In this document: one piece after another, positions 1-7,800 of the stretch
Numbering within the stretch: position 1 is the first letter of the stretch
Layout: each line of letters starts with the position of its first letter
Source of the DNA: Bacteroidaceae bacterium
Lineage (GTDB): Bacteria; Bacteroidota; Bacteroidia; Bacteroidales; Bacteroidaceae
Direction of reading: 5' to 3'
DNA: 8,454 nucleotides
NCBI GenBank assembly: GCA_017558165.1
Contig: JAFYWE010000121.1
Span: forward strand, 1-8,454
Made by a program: the position numbers and the translations under genes
Notes under the pieces: generated by a model
What the model saw: only the letters and a program-made list of their open reading frames with translations
Databases searched by the model: none
Told to the model about the DNA's origin: nothing

Positions 1-73
1 AGTTATCAGCGAGTTGTACATTGTTATGCAGAATATAGCAGAGAGTAGAAATAAACTCCTACGACCTATAAAC
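1..73. other. Intergenic DNA, no feature recognised
   Basis: I see no coding frame, terminator or RNA gene in this left edge. On the minus strand there are two similar GAGTTTAT words about 15 bases apart, which may belong to the repeat-like block to the right. The gene to the left of the window is unknown. Confidence 0.3.
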
Positions 74-215
74 TCACCTCGTTATCGGGTAATGATTTGA
101 AAACCGTCCGTCCTCATTACCTTTCATTTCCTTGCACTTTCGCATCGGCGAGGCTTTCATCAAAAGTCCTCATAAGTCATTGAACACCAGTGCCGCCATC
201 ATTATTTTCCTTCAT
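74..215 (-). other. Repeat-like intergenic block with tiny overlapping minus-strand frames
   Basis: Read on the minus strand, this stretch holds a chain of very short ATG-started frames: 215-177 (12 codons), 199-170 (9 codons, reads MAALVFNDL), 173-117 (18 codons, begins MRTFDESLAD) and 160-74 (28 codons, begins MKASPMRKCK and ends NHYPITR). The second and third overlap by an ATGA. An 8-bp inverted repeat (88-95 with 114-121, GGTAATGA/TCATTACC, 18-nt loop) lies inside the last two. The frames are too short and too overlapping to be called genes with confidence. From memory, similar short peptides recur as hypothetical proteins in Prevotella-like genomes, which would fit a dispersed intergenic repeat or a structured RNA rather than a real operon. 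That recollection is unverified. No function is proposed. Confidence 0.3.
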
Positions 216-242
216 TCTTTAGATTTTTCCAGAGATAATATT

Positions 243-250
243 TATCTTTG
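243..250 (+). promoter_or_regulatory. Bacteroidetes-type -7 promoter box for the GH2 gene
   Basis: TATCTTTG matches the Bacteroidetes sigma-ABfr -7 consensus TAnnTTTG exactly. The usual -33 TTTG is not clear; the spacing points to the T-rich stretch at about 218-228, which is a poor match. Transcription would start near 255-260, giving a 5' leader of roughly 62-67 nt before the ATG at 322. The -7 box is seen in the sequence; its use as a promoter is inferred from consensus and position. Confidence 0.6.
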
Positions 251-253
251 TAA

Positions 254-277
254 AATAGTGCGCGCGTACGCACTATT
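254..277 (+). promoter_or_regulatory. Perfect 9-bp inverted repeat at the predicted transcription start
   Basis: AATAGTGCG (254-262) pairs perfectly with CGCACTATT (269-277) across a 6-nt loop CGCGTA. It begins 4 bases after the -7 box, so it covers the expected +1. It could be a repressor operator or, if transcribed, a hairpin at the very 5' end of the mRNA. It is much more GC-rich than the surrounding leader. It has no T-tract after it, so a terminator or attenuator is unlikely. The structure is certain; the role is inferred. Confidence 0.5.
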
Positions 278-321
278 ATGATGTTACTAATTATACAATA
301 ACCATAAAAACAAAAAGCACT

Positions 322-3300
322 ATGTCTATCAACAATTTGAGAAGAGGCTTGGCCTTGACACTCATCGCGCTCATCTGCGCTGCCGGTGCCAATGCCCAGG
401 CTTTATTTGAGAAAGGCAAGCTATACCACCTTTATGCCGCTGGCAACAAGGGCAATGTGGTATACGAGAAAAAGGACAAGACTGTAGGACTTGCCGACCT
501 TGAGGACGGCAACGCCGCACAGTTCTGGAAGGTGTCGGAGCTCTCGGGCAGCTGGCGCATCATCAACCCTGTAACAGGCAACGCACTGCGTCTGAACGGC
601 AACCGCGTTGAGCTAGGCGAGAACAACGGTTCGGACGAGGCACAGCTCTGGAAGTACGAGAACGGCCTGCTTATCCCTACCAACAGCCCTAACCTTGCAT
701 TGGCGAAAGGCCAGGGAGGCGCGCTCGTGGTAATCAAGAAGGAGACCGCGCTCACACACAAGGCGGCACAGTTCCGCTTTGAGGTATCGAAGTATGCCGG
801 TTTCGACGATAACCTCACATACCAGATTGTATCTGTCGGCGAGCCGGGCAAGGTACTCGGTAACGGCAACTCTGGCGAGAACAACTCACGCATCGTTGCC
901 GAGGAGTTCGACACCGAGAACCGTGGACAGTACTGGAGCATCAAGACCATAAACCTCAACACTTTTGCCGTTGAGAACGCATACTACGCCCAGAACTTTG
1001 ACGATGGCGGCGACAACGCCAACATCGATTACCTGTTGCAGTGGCCTGCTGTTGCCGGCAGCTGGAACAACGCCAAGTTCCGCTTTGAGCCTGTAGAGGG
1101 ACGCGTGGGTACATTCATCATCGTATCGGCTGGCAAGGACGGCATGTACGCCCTCAAGGACGGCCGCATGATGCGCGTTGAGAAGAACCCTGCCGACAGC
1201 ACTGCATGGTTCACATTCCAGGAGGTAGAGAAACCGAAGATCGCGTCACCATACTGGGAGGACGAGACAATGTTCGCCGAGAATAAGGAGCGTGGTATCG
1301 CGACATATATGCCATACAACAACGAGGCCGAGATGCTTGCCGACGGCGCATACTATGCGACTCCTTGGACCGAGCCAGTGAACAGCCGTTACATGAGCCT
1401 CAACGGCAACTGGAAGTTCAACCTCGTGAGCGAGCCTTCGGAGCGTCCTTTGACATTCTTCGAGGAGAGCTTTGACGTGAGCGGTTGGGACGAGATTCCT
1501 GTTCCATCGAACTGGGAGATGCACGGATATGACAAGCCTATCTACAACAACGTTGAGTACCCGCACTCTAATACACCTCCATTCATCAAGGCACGTCCCG
1601 GATACAATGACGGTGGCAAGAACTACGGCATCAACCCAGTAGGTTCATATGTACACACATTCGAGGTTCCAGCTAACTGGGACGGCCGCCGCACATTCAT
1701 CCACTTCGGCGGCATCTACTCGGCAGCCTTCGTATGGCTCAACGGCCAGTATGTAGGTTATACACAGGGTGCGAACAACGTTGCCGAGTTCGACCTCACC
1801 AACTACCTTAAGAAGGGACAGAACAAGCTCGCCGTACAGGTATTCCGTTGGAGCGACGGTTCATACCTCGAGTGTCAGGACATGTTCCGCATGAGCGGTA
1901 TCTTCCGTGACGTATACCTCTACAACGTTCCTAAGACTGCAGTACGCGACCACTACATCACAAGCAAGCTCTCTGATGACCGTTTCAGCGCCGACATCAA
2001 CGTAAACTTCGAGCTTGACAACCGCGATTATCTCCCAGGCAAGAAGACCATCAAGGCCGCAATCTATGACGCGGCTGGCAAGTTTGTTGCGGCAGACTCT
2101 GTCACAATGAATACAGCCGCACGCATCGCTGCACTCAATGGCGACATCAAGCTCACAATCGACAACGTGCAGTTGTGGAACGCCGAGAAGCCATACCTCT
2201 ACACAGTACGCATCACACAGTTCGACGAGAACGGCAACGAGGAGCAGGCATTCTCTACCAAGTATGGTGTACGCAAGATTGAAATCAAGAACTCACTCGT
2301 ATACATCAACGGCGAGCGCGTATTCTTCAAGGGCGTGAACCGTCACGATACAGACCCAGTAAGAGGACGTTCTGTAACAACAGAGTCAATGTTGAAGGAC
2401 GTGTTGCTGATGAAGCAGAACAACATCAACACAATACGTACAAGCCACTACCCCAACCCTGCAAGAATGTACGCGATGTTCGACCACTACGGTCTCTACT
2501 GCTGCGATGAGGGTGACCTTGAGGATCACGCCAACCAGACAATCTCGGACCGCGAGTCTTGGATTCCTTCATTCGTTGACCGCATCAACCGCATGGTATT
2601 GCGCGACCGTAACCACGCCAGCGTCGTGATGTGGAGTTTGGGTAACGAGGCCGGTAACGGTAACAACTTCGGTCCTTGCTACGACGAGGCCAAGAGACTC
2701 GACAGCCGTCCTGTACACTACGAGGGAACACGTTCTGCAGGTGATTACGGCGGTGGCCGTTTCAGCGACTTCTATTCAAAGATGTACCCTGGCCAGGCTT
2801 GGATGGAGAAGAACACCAACGACCTCGACAAGCCAATGTTCATCTGCGAGTATGCACACGCCATGGGTAATGCAATCGGTAACCTCAAGGAGTACTGGCA
2901 GAAGATAGAGGCATCGAACTCATGTATCGGTGGTTGTATCTGGGACTGGGTTGACCAGGCCATCTACGACCCACAGGAGATGAAGGAGGGCATTTACCGC
3001 ATCCACACAGGATATGACTACCCGGGCCCACACCAGGGTAACTTCTGCTCTAATGGCGTAGTATCACCAGAGCGTCAGGAGGGCGGCAAGCTCAAGGAGG
3101 TAAAGGCAGCCCACCAGTTCGTTGAGATTACAATGCCTGAGGTGAACACCGAGTATGGTGTTGTAACAATCGAGATCAAGAACAAGTACAACTTCACCAA
3201 CCTTGACGAGTTCGACGTGGTATATGACATCGTGAAGAACGGCAAGGTTGTATACACTGGCCGCACAAGAGCCCCACACGCCGAGACATACAAGACTGCC

Positions 3301-4350
3301 AAGACTTGGTTGAGTGTGAAGAAGGCGAACATCAACAAGGCCGCGAAGAACGGCGACGAGCTCCTCATCACCGTACGTCTTGTACACCGCGAGGCACAGA
3401 CATTCGCTCCAGCCGGCCACGAGGTTGCACAGGAGCAGTTTACACTCGTTGAGCGTGCACCGCTTGCGGCAGTGAAGTCAAAGGGCGCGGCACTTCTCGC
3501 TACATCATCACTCCACGAGACAGTTATCGGCAACGACAAGGTACAGTTGAAGTTCTACGCCGAGACTGCACAGCTCACAGCACTTGCATTCAACGGCAAG
3601 AATATCATCACCGACGGCCAGGGCTTCATCTACAGCAACCACCGCTGGATTGAGAATGACCGTCAGAGCTACGACTACTACGGACCAGACGCTGGCAGAC
3701 CACAGGTACAGACAGCGAACGGCCTTGAGGCAAACGGTACAATAACCGTTGTCGAGGAGAACGGCAACACAGTAGTGAAGACCGTACGCAAGGGTTCTAT
3801 CTGCGACACCGAAATCAACTACACCATCTATCCACAGGGTATCGTTGACGTTGACGCCAAGTTCGTACCAAAGAGCGGAAACCTGCGCCGTGCAGGCCTC
3901 ATCTGCGGTCTTGACTCAACACTCTGCAACGTAAACTACTACGCATTGGGTCCATGGGAGAACACCGTAGACCGCAAGGACGGTGTAGTTGTTGGACGCT
4001 ACAGCACAACCGTTGACCAGATGGCCGATCCATACGTTAAGCCACAGAGTAGCGGTAGCCGTGAGGAGTTGCGCGAGGTGACATTCACCGACAACAACGG
4101 CAACGGTGTGAAGATTGCAACAGAGGGCAATGTAAGCTTCTCGGCACTCCCATACACTGACGAGGACCTCATGAGAGCAGGCCACTACTGGGAGATGACA
4201 AAGCGCCCATACACAGTGGTACACTTCGACGCATGGATGCGCGGTATCGGTAACGCATCTTGCGGTTACGACGTAGGCACACTGCCAATCTACTGCGTTC
4301 CTAATCAGGAGATGAGCTACAAGCTCAGAATCACTCCTGTAAAGAAGTAA
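322..4350 (+). CDS. Secreted GH2 beta-galactosidase (LacZ family) with N-terminal lectin-like extension
   Basis: This is a 1342-residue exo-beta-galactosidase expected to remove terminal beta-linked galactose. A signal peptide (residues 1-25, cleavage ANA|QA) predicts export by signal peptidase I; there is no lipobox. Residues 27-305 form six QxW-like repeats (aromatic motifs near 67-69, 108-110, 150-152, 203-205, 252-254 and 294-299), which I read as two beta-trefoil, ricin-like domains. The GH2 sugar-binding domain follows (about 345-540; N410 and D520 match LacZ N102 and D201), then the Ig-like domain (545-650), the TIM barrel (about 655-955), a further beta domain (about 927-1050) and the beta-galactosidase small-chain domain (about 1055-1340). 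Barrel landmarks are NRHD at 673-676, H709 (SHYPN), E734 and H736 (metal ligands in LacZ), acid/base E776 in SLGNE, nucleophile E843 in CEYAHAMGN, WDWVDQ at 874-879 and FCSNG at 908-912. LacZ is about 1024 residues, so the excess is the N-terminal lectin part. The A-rich leader without a Shine-Dalgarno is normal for the phylum, and the signal peptide supports the ATG at 322. Activity on beta-galactosides is the best guess; other GH2 exo-activities are possible but less likely because the whole LacZ set is present. Confidence 0.93.
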   Translation: MSINNLRRGLALTLIALICAAGANAQALFEKGKLYHLYAAGNKGNVVYEKKDKTVGLADLEDGNAAQFWKVSELSGSWRIINPVTGNALRLNGNRVELGENNGSDEAQLWKYENGLLIPTNSPNLALAKGQGGALVVIKKETALTHKAAQFRFEVSKYAGFDDNLTYQIVSVGEPGKVLGNGNSGENNSRIVAEEFDTENRGQYWSIKTINLNTFAVENAYYAQNFDDGGDNANIDYLLQWPAVAGSWNNAKFRFEPVEGRVGTFIIVSAGKDGMYALKDGRMMRVEKNPADSTAWFTFQEVEKPKIASPYWEDETMFAENKERGIATYMPYNNEAEMLADGAYYATPWTEPVNSRYMSLNGNWKFNLVSEPSERPLTFFEESFDVSGWDEIPVPSNWEMHGYDKPIYNNVEYPHSNTPPFIKARPGYNDGGKNYGINPVGSYVHTFEVPANWDGRRTFIHFGGIYSAAFVWLNGQYVGYTQGANNVAEFDLTNYLKKGQNKLAVQVFRWSDGSYLECQDMFRMSGIFRDVYLYNVPKTAVRDHYITSKLSDDRFSADINVNFELDNRDYLPGKKTIKAAIYDAAGKFVAADSVTMNTAARIAALNGDIKLTIDNVQLWNAEKPYLYTVRITQFDENGNEEQAFSTKYGVRKIEIKNSLVYINGERVFFKGVNRHDTDPVRGRSVTTESMLKDVLLMKQNNINTIRTSHYPNPARMYAMFDHYGLYCCDEGDLEDHANQTISDRESWIPSFVDRINRMVLRDRNHASVVMWSLGNEAGNGNNFGPCYDEAKRLDSRPVHYEGTRSAGDYGGGRFSDFYSKMYPGQAWMEKNTNDLDKPMFICEYAHAMGNAIGNLKEYWQKIEASNSCIGGCIWDWVDQAIYDPQEMKEGIYRIHTGYDYPGPHQGNFCSNGVVSPERQEGGKLKEVKAAHQFVEITMPEVNTEYGVVTIEIKNKYNFTNLDEFDVVYDIVKNGKVVYTGRTRAPHAETYKTAKTWLSVKKANINKAAKNGDELLITVRLVHREAQTFAPAGHEVAQEQFTLVERAPLAAVKSKGAALLATSSLHETVIGNDKVQLKFYAETAQLTALAFNGKNIITDGQGFIYSNHRWIENDRQSYDYYGPDAGRPQVQTANGLEANGTITVVEENGNTVVKTVRKGSICDTEINYTIYPQGIVDVDAKFVPKSGNLRRAGLICGLDSTLCNVNYYALGPWENTVDRKDGVVVGRYSTTVDQMADPYVKPQSSGSREELREVTFTDNNGNGVKIATEGNVSFSALPYTDEDLMRAGHYWEMTKRPYTVVHFDAWMRGIGNASCGYDVGTLPIYCVPNQEMSYKLRITPVKK

Positions 4351-4370
4351 CATTCCACACCATGACACAT

Positions 4371-4410
4371 GATTCCGGAGGTGCATCACGCATCTCCGGA
4401 ATCTCTTTTT
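4371..4410 (+). terminator. Intrinsic terminator after the GH2 gene
   Basis: GATTCCGGAG (4371-4380) pairs perfectly with CTCCGGAATC (4394-4403). The stem continues inward with GTGC (4381-4384) against GCAT (4390-4393), one G-U pair included, closing on the 5-nt loop ATCAC. That gives a 14-bp stem, followed by TCTTTTT at 4404-4410. It begins 21 bases after the stop codon and should end transcription of the beta-galactosidase mRNA before the hexosaminidase gene. Confidence 0.9.
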
Positions 4411-4520
4411 GGTGACATGGCAAACAGGCACAGAATGCTGTTGAATACACATTCACAACTGTTAACTATATAATCTTGCAGGTGTTAAAATTAAGTCATA
4501 AATTTCGGGACTTTTTGTAA
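4411..4520. other. Intergenic DNA between terminator and MITE-like element
   Basis: I find no gene here. TAATCTTG at 4471-4478 is one mismatch from the -7 consensus TAnnTTTG, but no -33 partner is visible at the right distance. It would be a second, distal candidate promoter for the downstream gene, with the 191-bp element lying between it and that gene. Confidence 0.3.
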
Positions 4521-4536
4521 GAAGCTGTTTAAATTT
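4521..4536 (+). repeat. Left terminal inverted repeat of MITE-like element
   Basis: GAAGCTGTTTAAATTT, an exact reverse complement of 4696-4711. A weaker similarity continues inward: an AAG-T(n)-ATAG pattern follows on both arms when they are read from the ends. This is typical of sub-terminal repeats. Confidence 0.75.
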
Positions 4537-4695
4537 ATATCGTTAAGTTTTTTATAGAGCAAAAATAGGGTGTTTTATTATTTTTTGTAGGGCGCGTAGC
4601 GGGCTACGTAACCGATAAAAAGAAGAAAACAGACATTTTTGAATATAAAAAACAACGAAACAGCGACTTATAGTATAAGAAAAACTTTTTTTAAA

Positions 4696-4711
4696 AAATT
4701 TAAACAGCTTC
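4696..4711 (-). repeat. Right terminal inverted repeat of MITE-like element
   Basis: AAATTTAAACAGCTTC on the plus strand, the exact inverse of the left end, followed at once by the second TAA copy at 4712-4714. Confidence 0.75.
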
Positions 4712-4770
4712 TAAGATAGGGGTTTTGTCAAAATGCGCCATATACGGCTACTACAAGACTGTCAGCGTTC

Positions 4771-4778
4771 TATCCTTG
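4771..4778 (+). promoter_or_regulatory. Candidate -7 box for the GH20/GH33 gene
   Basis: TATCCTTG differs by one base from TAnnTTTG and sits 35 bases before the ATG, so the leader would be about 25-30 nt. A TTTG occurs at 4724-4727, but it is about 43 bases upstream, too far for a normal -33 box. Because a strong terminator and a mobile-type element separate this gene from the one before, it should need its own promoter, and this is the best candidate I can see. Confidence 0.35.
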
Positions 4779-4813
4779 CATTAGAGAACATTTAACCTTA
4801 ACTAACTATAACC

Positions 4814-7800
4814 ATGAAAAGAATCAAGACCACCGCACTACTTCTGTTGGCTCTTTGCCTTCCATTGGCAGTGCAGGCAAAGGTGACACATCTGTTACCC
4901 AAGCCACAACAGGTTGAAGTGAAATCAGGCGCCTCGTTCGCACTTGGACGCACTGTCACAATCACCGACCCCACGGACTGCACTCTGTTGCAGAAATTCT
5001 TCACCGACAACGGCTGTGCCATTGCCGACGGAGGTGCAAGGGTTACCGTCGCAATCGTAAGCAGCATTGACGGGGCCTATGACTATCCCCTTGCAGGTTA
5101 CGAGAACGAGGCCTACACATTGGACGTGACCGCCGATGCCATCAACATCACGGCCATCACAGGCACCGGCGTTATCCGTGCCGCACAGACATTGGCACAG
5201 CTTGCCGAGGGCAATGAAGGCACAGGTGCAATAGAGGCTGTAAGCATCACCGACTGGCCTGCATTCAAGCTCCGTGGTTACATGCACGACGTGGGCCGCT
5301 CATTCATCGAGTTCGAGACGCTCAAGAAGCACATTGACCTTCTCTCACGTTTCAAGGTAAACACCTTCCACTGGCACATGACCGAGAACCAGGCATGGCG
5401 TTTTGAGGTAAAGGCATTCCCAAAGCTCACAAGCGATGCCTCAATGACACGCTTCCCAGGCAAGTTCTATACCCAGGAACAGTGCAAGGAACTGCAGGAC
5501 TACGCTGCCGAGCGCGGTGTAATCGTCATCCCAGAGATTGACATGCCCGGACACAGCGAGGCATTCAAAAGAGCAATGGGATACGACATGCAGACAGCCA
5601 ATGGTGTAGCCGCACTCAAGACCATCCTTGAGGAGGTAGCCACTGTGTTCGACAAGGCTCCATATATCCACATCGGTGCCGATGAGAAACAGATCACATA
5701 CACAAACTTCCTCAAGACAATGACCGACAAGGTACACAGCCTTGGCAAGAAGGTCGTAGTATGGAACCCAATCAGCGGTGTCACAATCACCACAAGCACA
5801 GGTGCCGACATGACACAGATGTGGAGTTCAAACGGCAAGGTTATCAACGGCCTTCCCAACATCGACTGCCGCTACAACTACACCAACCACTTCGACGTGT
5901 TCGCCGACCTCGTTGGTATCTACAAGAGCAACATCTACTACGAGCAGAAGGGTAACGCCAACGTGGCAGGTACAATCTCGGCTCCATGGAACGACCGCAA
6001 GACAGCGACCGAGGAGGATATCATCAAACAAAACAACTTCTATGCCAACGTCATTGCAAGTGCCGAGCGCGCATGGATAGGTGGCGGAGAGCAGTACATA
6101 GAGAAGGGCGGAACCACACTGCCAAACAGCGGCAAGGAGTACGAGGAGTTCGCCGACTGGGAGCGCCGTTTCCTTTTCCACAAGGCAAACTCGCTCAAGG
6201 ACGAGCCCATTCCTTATGTAAAACAGACAAACGTACGCTGGCGAATCACCGAGCCATTCCCCAACAGCGGTAACATGAATGCCACATTCGCTCCTGAGAC
6301 CGACGGCCTCAACGCTACAGCCGAGATGAAGGAGAGCTACACATATAATGGCACAACATACGGCACAGCCATGGCTACAGGTGCCGGAATCTATCTGCGC
6401 CACACATGGGGCAACAATACCGTGCCTACATACTACGGCAGCACCAACCACAGCAACGCCACATCATACGCATGGACATACGTATACAGCGAGAAGGAGC
6501 AGACCGTGGGCGCGCAGATCGAGTTCCAGAACTACGGCCGTAGCGAGAAGGACTACGCTCCCGACGCAGGCAAATGGGACCGCAAGGGCTCTGACATCTG
6601 GTTGAACGGTACAAGAATCGCACCTCCTGCATGGGAGAACAGCGGTGTCGGCATCAACGACAACGAGCAGTTGCTCAAGAACGAGAACTTCACTGCACGC
6701 AAGCCAGTACAGGTGACATTGAAGGCCGGCTGGAACAAGGTGTTCATAAAGTTGCCTTACGTTACAGCAAACAACGTACGCCTCAACAAGTGGATGTTCA
6801 CATTCGTGCTTACTGACCTTGAAGGCAAGAACGCTGTAGAGGGCCTCATCTACTCACCCAACAAGCGCATGGATGTAGCAGCAGAGCAGTTGTCAGCAGC
6901 CATAAGCGAGGCAAAGAGCTATGTGAGCAACACCATCGGAGAAGAGATGGGCAAGTACAATCCCGAACTGGCCGCAGAACTGAACGCCTTAATTGAGACT
7001 ATCGAGAAGACACTCGGCGAGACCAAGAGCGAGGAGGAGCGTGCCGCACAGTTGGCACAACTCAACGCAGCACTCGAGGCTTTTAAGGCAGCCATTGCGT
7101 CCGCGCAGCCCAATGGCCCCAAGGAGGGCAGTTTCTACACCCTATCTACCCCACAGCGCGAGAACCGTTACGCCACATCAAACGGCGCCAACGCAGAGAT
7201 GACCGGTAACGCAACCGTTACAGAGACCTCTAAATGGAAGTTCGTAACACGCAACGACGGCAAGTATGACATCGTGAACAAAGGTAACGGCACATACATC
7301 TCACCGGCGAGCAACAACAACACTGCCCTGCGCACTCAGAGCGCTTCACCGGCCAACGGTTGGGAACTGCAGCCTGCAGCCACACAGGGATTGTTCATCA
7401 TCGTCAGCGGTGACGTGCAGTTCAACCAGACCAACAGCGGCCTGGGTTACAAGGTATACAACTGGGGTAGCGGTACCAACACCACTGATACCGGTTGCCA
7501 GTACCTGATTACCGAAGTTGAATCGGGCGACGGCGAAGAGGGCGGCGAAGTGACTCCCCCTGCCGATGAGGACTCATACGATGTCGATATCCGCGCTTCA
7601 AAAGGACAGTTCACTGCCAGTAACAGCAACAACACATGGCACTCACGCTGGGAGAGCAACGAGGTAGCAGGCTTCGCACTTGCAACCAGCGCCAACAACA
7701 TGACAACATCGGGTGACTACATCGCCGGCTATTCTGGCCAGTCACAGTCATCGACATACACAATCACTGCACCCGAAGGCTACATGGTAAAAAGAATCCG

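Larger units (their letters stand above)
4521..4711. mobile_element. MITE-like non-coding element, 191 bp
   Basis: The two ends are perfect 16-bp terminal inverted repeats: GAAGCTGTTTAAATTT at 4521-4536 and its reverse complement at 4696-4711. Both ends are flanked directly by TAA (4518-4520 and 4712-4714), which fits a 3-bp target-site duplication. The interior is very AT-rich, has no usable reading frame, and contains a central GC-rich palindrome (CGTAGC/GCTACG, 4595-4608). Small size, terminal inverted repeats, short flanking duplication and no transposase are the marks of a miniature inverted-repeat element moved by a transposase in trans. A TNA-type duplication is known for some IS5-family (IS1031 group) elements, so that family is a guess for the parent. 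The alternative is a fixed intergenic repeat or simply a long palindromic structure. Confidence 0.6.

Noticed and set aside
88..121. Inverted repeat GGTAATGA/TCATTACC as a terminator or riboswitch
   Set aside because: Only 8 bp with an 18-nt loop and no T-tract. It is part of the repeat-like block, so I did not call it as a separate regulator.
322..399. Possible lipoprotein signal in either protein (Cys at residue 19 of the first, residue 15 of the second)
   Set aside because: The residue before the Cys is Ile or Leu, which does not fit a lipobox, and clear signal peptidase I sites (ANA|Q and VQA|K) follow.
432..962. Long minus-strand open frame (176 codons) inside the GH2 gene
   Set aside because: It lies wholly antisense to the lectin-like region, encodes a low-complexity Ser/Pro/Leu-rich product and has no promoter or family signature. 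It is a shadow of the codon bias of the true gene.
3916..4452. Minus-strand open frame (178 codons) running from the terminator region into the GH2 gene
   Set aside because: It would have to be read through the terminator hairpin, and its Cys/Val/His-rich product matches nothing I know. The GH2 C-terminal domain on the plus strand is clearly the real coding sequence.
4351..4813. Operon linkage of the two glycosidase genes
   Set aside because: The 463-bp gap holds a 14-bp-stem terminator with a T-tract and a MITE-like element, so co-transcription is unlikely.
5828..6451. Minus-strand open frame (207 codons) inside the GH20 region
   Set aside because: It is antisense to conserved GH20 sequence (WND and RAW motifs); the Val/Cys/Leu-rich product is typical of an antisense shadow.
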